A DNA stretch of 6,750 nucleotides, from NCBI GenBank assembly GCA_900556205.1, contig USNX01000073.1:1-6750 (forward strand). The letters run 5' to 3'. Origin of the DNA: an uncultured Collinsella sp. (GTDB taxonomy: Bacteria > Actinomycetota > Coriobacteriia > Coriobacteriales > Coriobacteriaceae). This document shows, one piece after another, positions 5,215 through 6,750 of the stretch (positions are counted from its first letter, which is position 1; every line of letters begins with the position of its first letter). Under the pieces are notes generated by a model. That model did no database searches. It was not told where the DNA came from and saw nothing but the letters and a program-made list of their open reading frames with translations. The position numbers and the translations under genes are program-made.

Positions 5215-5283
5215 ACGCGTCTGACCTGGAATAATCAAGCGAACAATTGGCCTAACCCGCAAAAAATCCCAGGTCAGACGCGT
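5215..5283. repeat. 15-bp perfect inverted repeat
   Basis: Acgcgtctgacctgg at 5215-5229 is matched exactly by its complement at 5269-5283, with 39 bases between. No T-run follows on either strand, so it is not a terminator. It could be a small palindromic element or a binding site in the upstream region of the permease. Confidence 0.55.
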
Positions 5284-5291
5284 ATTCAATC

Positions 5292-5331
5292 AAAGAAAAG
5301 GGCACTCCGAAGTGGAGGCTACGAAGTGCCC
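5292..5331 (-). terminator. Intrinsic terminator of the agmatine deiminase gene
   Basis: Read on the minus strand, gggcacttcg (5331-5322) pairs with cggagtgccc (5309-5300) at nine of ten positions and is followed by ttttcttt (5299-5292). It lies 91 bases past the deiminase stop and separates this gene from the permease. Confidence 0.8.
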
Positions 5332-5422
5332 GTTCCGCGCCGCTGCGCCAGATAACCCAAAAACCAACGCAGCAGACAAAGAGAGAGAAAAGCAAATCTG
5401 CTCAAAGAGAAAAGTCAGACGA

Positions 5423-6628
5423 TTAAGCGGACGGCTCCTGCTGAGTGATGCAGTGGATATTGCCGCCGCCGAAGACGACCTGCTCGGACTGAACGCCGAC
5501 GCACTTGTAGACGCCCTCGCCCCAGACCTCGTCATAGATCTTCTGGAGCGTGTCAACGGCCAGCTGGTCGTTCTCGTCGCCGTACTGCGGGACGATAACG
5601 CCGTGGTTGGTGACCAGGTAGTTCATGTAGGAAGCAATCAGCGGCTCGTCGGCAACGCGCGGCTCGGCGTTCTCGTCGGCGTCGATGGTATCGCAGGAAG
5701 CCTGATCCATGAACAGCGGGTTCACGGGCATGCAGAGCTTGTAGACCTTCATCTTGCGACCCTTGGCGTCAACGGCGTTGGAGAGGGTCTCGTAGGCAGC
5801 GTGGCACTGCTCGTAGAACGGGTACTCGGGATCGTCGGTCCAGATGCAGGCCATAACGCCCGGGGCGATGAACGTGGCGACGTCATCGATGTGGCCGTTG
5901 GTCTCCTCGGGGTCGATGCCCTCCTTGACCCAGATGACCTTCTCGACACCCAGATAATCCTTGAGGTGCTCGTCCATATAGGCGCGAAGCTCCTCGCTCC
6001 AGGGCTCAAACTTCTTGTGGAACTTGGGCCAGATGGACTCGGGATCCTCTTCCTCCTCCAGAACCGCAGAGCAGGTGCGGCCCGGGGAAAGCAGGCACTG
6101 GTCGGTCACAACAAGGGTGCCCTCGCCGTCGACGGTGATGGAGCCGCCCTCGAGGATCATGTCATCGGGACGATAGCGACGGCAGCCGGAGAGCTCAGCC
6201 ATCTTAAGAGCGATCTGCTCGTCCTTATCCCACGGGAAATAGAGGCCGTCGACGAGGCCGCCGTAGGCGTTGAAGTGCCAGTGGTTGGCGCGCTTCTCGC
6301 CCTTGCCGTTGATGACGTAGGTGGCGGCGGTATCGCGGAACCAGGCGTCGTCGGTGGTCATCTCGATGACGGTGACGTTCTCGTCGTCCTCGAAGACGGC
6401 CTTGCAGTTGGCGTAGTCGGCCTGGTTGGCGCACATGGTGACCGGGGTGAACTCGGCGATGGCGCGAGCGATGGCGGCATACTGCTTCTGAGCCGGCTTG
6501 GCGCCGTGGGCCCAGGTGTCGGTGCGGTGGGGCCAACCCATCCACACACGATCCTGCGGGGCGAACTCAGCGGGCATAAAGAAGCCGTCGGCCTTGGGGG
6601 TGGACTCGGACTCGGTGATCGTACGCAT
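5423..6628 (-). CDS. aguA: Agmatine deiminase
   Basis: This cytosolic enzyme hydrolyses agmatine to N-carbamoylputrescine and ammonia, the first step of the agmatine deiminase route to putrescine, which in some bacteria also yields ATP and acid resistance. It has the Porphyromonas-type peptidyl-arginine deiminase fold. Visible family marks are DDAWFRD at 93-99, LEGGS at 159-163, NGHIDD at 244-249 and the terminal block GGGNIHCITQQEP at 387-399. The catalytic set is complete: Asp94/Asp99, Glu160, His246, Asp248 and the nucleophile Cys393. At 401 residues it is longer than the usual 360-370, mainly through an acidic insertion at about 184-215 after the CLLSPGR segment. The usual GP after WxRDT is AA here. 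ATG at 6626-6628 is chosen because ggagg lies 7 bases before it, although the frame stays open to 6718. The adjacent permease supports the substrate assignment. No second-step enzyme is in the window. Confidence 0.93.
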   Translation of the reverse strand: MRTITESESTPKADGFFMPAEFAPQDRVWMGWPHRTDTWAHGAKPAQKQYAAIARAIAEFTPVTMCANQADYANCKAVFEDDENVTVIEMTTDDAWFRDTAATYVINGKGEKRANHWHFNAYGGLVDGLYFPWDKDEQIALKMAELSGCRRYRPDDMILEGGSITVDGEGTLVVTDQCLLSPGRTCSAVLEEEEDPESIWPKFHKKFEPWSEELRAYMDEHLKDYLGVEKVIWVKEGIDPEETNGHIDDVATFIAPGVMACIWTDDPEYPFYEQCHAAYETLSNAVDAKGRKMKVYKLCMPVNPLFMDQASCDTIDADENAEPRVADEPLIASYMNYLVTNHGVIVPQYGDENDQLAVDTLQKIYDEVWGEGVYKCVGVQSEQVVFGGGNIHCITQQEPSA

Positions 6629-6750
6629 AAGATTTCCTCCAAATCGAACGATCGCTTGCCGCGGGCGGCTTGCCCGCAGCCTGAAACCAAGAGATGGTGG
6701 GCGCCCGTCCCCCGGCAAAGGTCGGGGCGCCCGGTACCGGTTTTCACGGA
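6629..6750 (-). promoter_or_regulatory. Structured GC-rich leader of the agmatine deiminase gene
   Basis: After the ribosome-binding site (ggagg, 6636-6640) comes a 9-bp hairpin, 6672-6680 with 6658-6666, whose single non-Watson-Crick pair is G-U on the minus strand, as expected if the transcript folds. Further upstream the self-complementary octamer gggcgccc occurs at 6699-6706 and 6725-6732 and can form a second strong stem; ccggtaccgg at 6731-6740 is a perfect palindrome. No promoter is seen before the window edge. The leader does not match a riboswitch class I can name. Confidence 0.45.

Larger units (their letters stand above)
4988..5422. other. Spacer between the permease and agmatine deiminase genes
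   Basis: This 435-base gap has no convincing gene. From the deiminase side it holds a terminator (5292-5331), a 15-bp inverted repeat (5215-5283), and a leader hairpin next to the permease start (5007-5082). Gctgcg at 5342-5347 and cgcagc at 5368-5373 form a weak further pair. No clear minus-strand promoter could be picked for the permease, although the terminator implies one should lie between about 5090 and 5290. Confidence 0.6.

Noticed and set aside
4977..5289. Two short minus-strand frames (4977-5189 and 5107-5289) in the permease upstream spacer
   Set aside because: They overlap the leader hairpin and the inverted repeat, have unusual composition and no ribosome-binding site.
6225..6545. 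106-codon Arg/His-rich minus-strand frame inside the deiminase gene
   Set aside because: Out-of-frame shadow of a recognised enzyme; its extreme arginine content is typical of wrong-frame GC-rich sequence.
6629..6718. N-terminal extension of agmatine deiminase to 6718
   Set aside because: The extra 30 residues come from the GC-rich leader, and ggagg sits 7 bases before the ATG at 6628.

Overview
The window looks like chromosomal DNA from a high-GC, Gram-positive anaerobe. Codon use is strongly GC-rich, Shine-Dalgarno sites are strong (aggagg, ggagg), and the genes are compact but separated by long, hairpin-rich spacers. The mix of an ABCB-type exporter, a class I DAHP synthase and an agmatine deiminase beside an APC-family permease, with such spacers, would fit a gut coriobacterium such as Collinsella. 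That placement is an inference from style and gene content, not from a search.

Layout, left to right. (1) 1-852, plus strand: the C-terminal part of an ABC exporter half-transporter (end of the membrane domain plus a full nucleotide-binding domain), closed by a strong intrinsic terminator. (2) 920-1431: a spacer holding a 240-bp element bounded by 40-nt inverted arms, then a small hairpin with a GGGACAGGT-type loop, then a clear sigma-70-type promoter. (3) 1432-2463, plus strand: a complete DAHP synthase, the first step of aromatic amino acid synthesis, with its own promoter and terminator. (4) 2464-3350: almost 900 bp without a convincing gene, packed with inverted repeats and ending in a second GGGAC-loop hairpin. 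It also holds a well-formed minus-strand terminator with no obvious gene to serve. (5) 3351-3542, plus strand: a small 63-residue protein with a very good ribosome-binding site and no recognised family. (6) 3578-4987, minus strand: an APC-superfamily permease whose last codons lie in a third GGGAC-loop hairpin. (7) 4988-5422: a spacer with a leader hairpin plus T-run before the permease, a 15-bp inverted repeat, and a terminator for the next gene. (8) 5423-6628, minus strand: agmatine deiminase, with a GC-rich structured leader running to the right edge.

How the genes relate. The deiminase and the permease probably form one module. The permease would bring in agmatine, perhaps in exchange for putrescine, and the deiminase would convert it to N-carbamoylputrescine and ammonia. 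The later steps (putrescine carbamoyltransferase or N-carbamoylputrescine amidohydrolase, carbamate kinase) are not in the window. A terminator between the two genes suggests separate or attenuated transcription. The DAHP synthase and the exporter are independent units.

The most unusual content is in the spacers: three hairpins sharing a 15-nt loop but with different self-complementary stems, three copies of a 20-nt motif each followed by an inverted repeat, a MITE-like element, and two large hairpins in 2540-2914. None is shown here to be a functional system. They look like families of small dispersed elements or structured RNAs.
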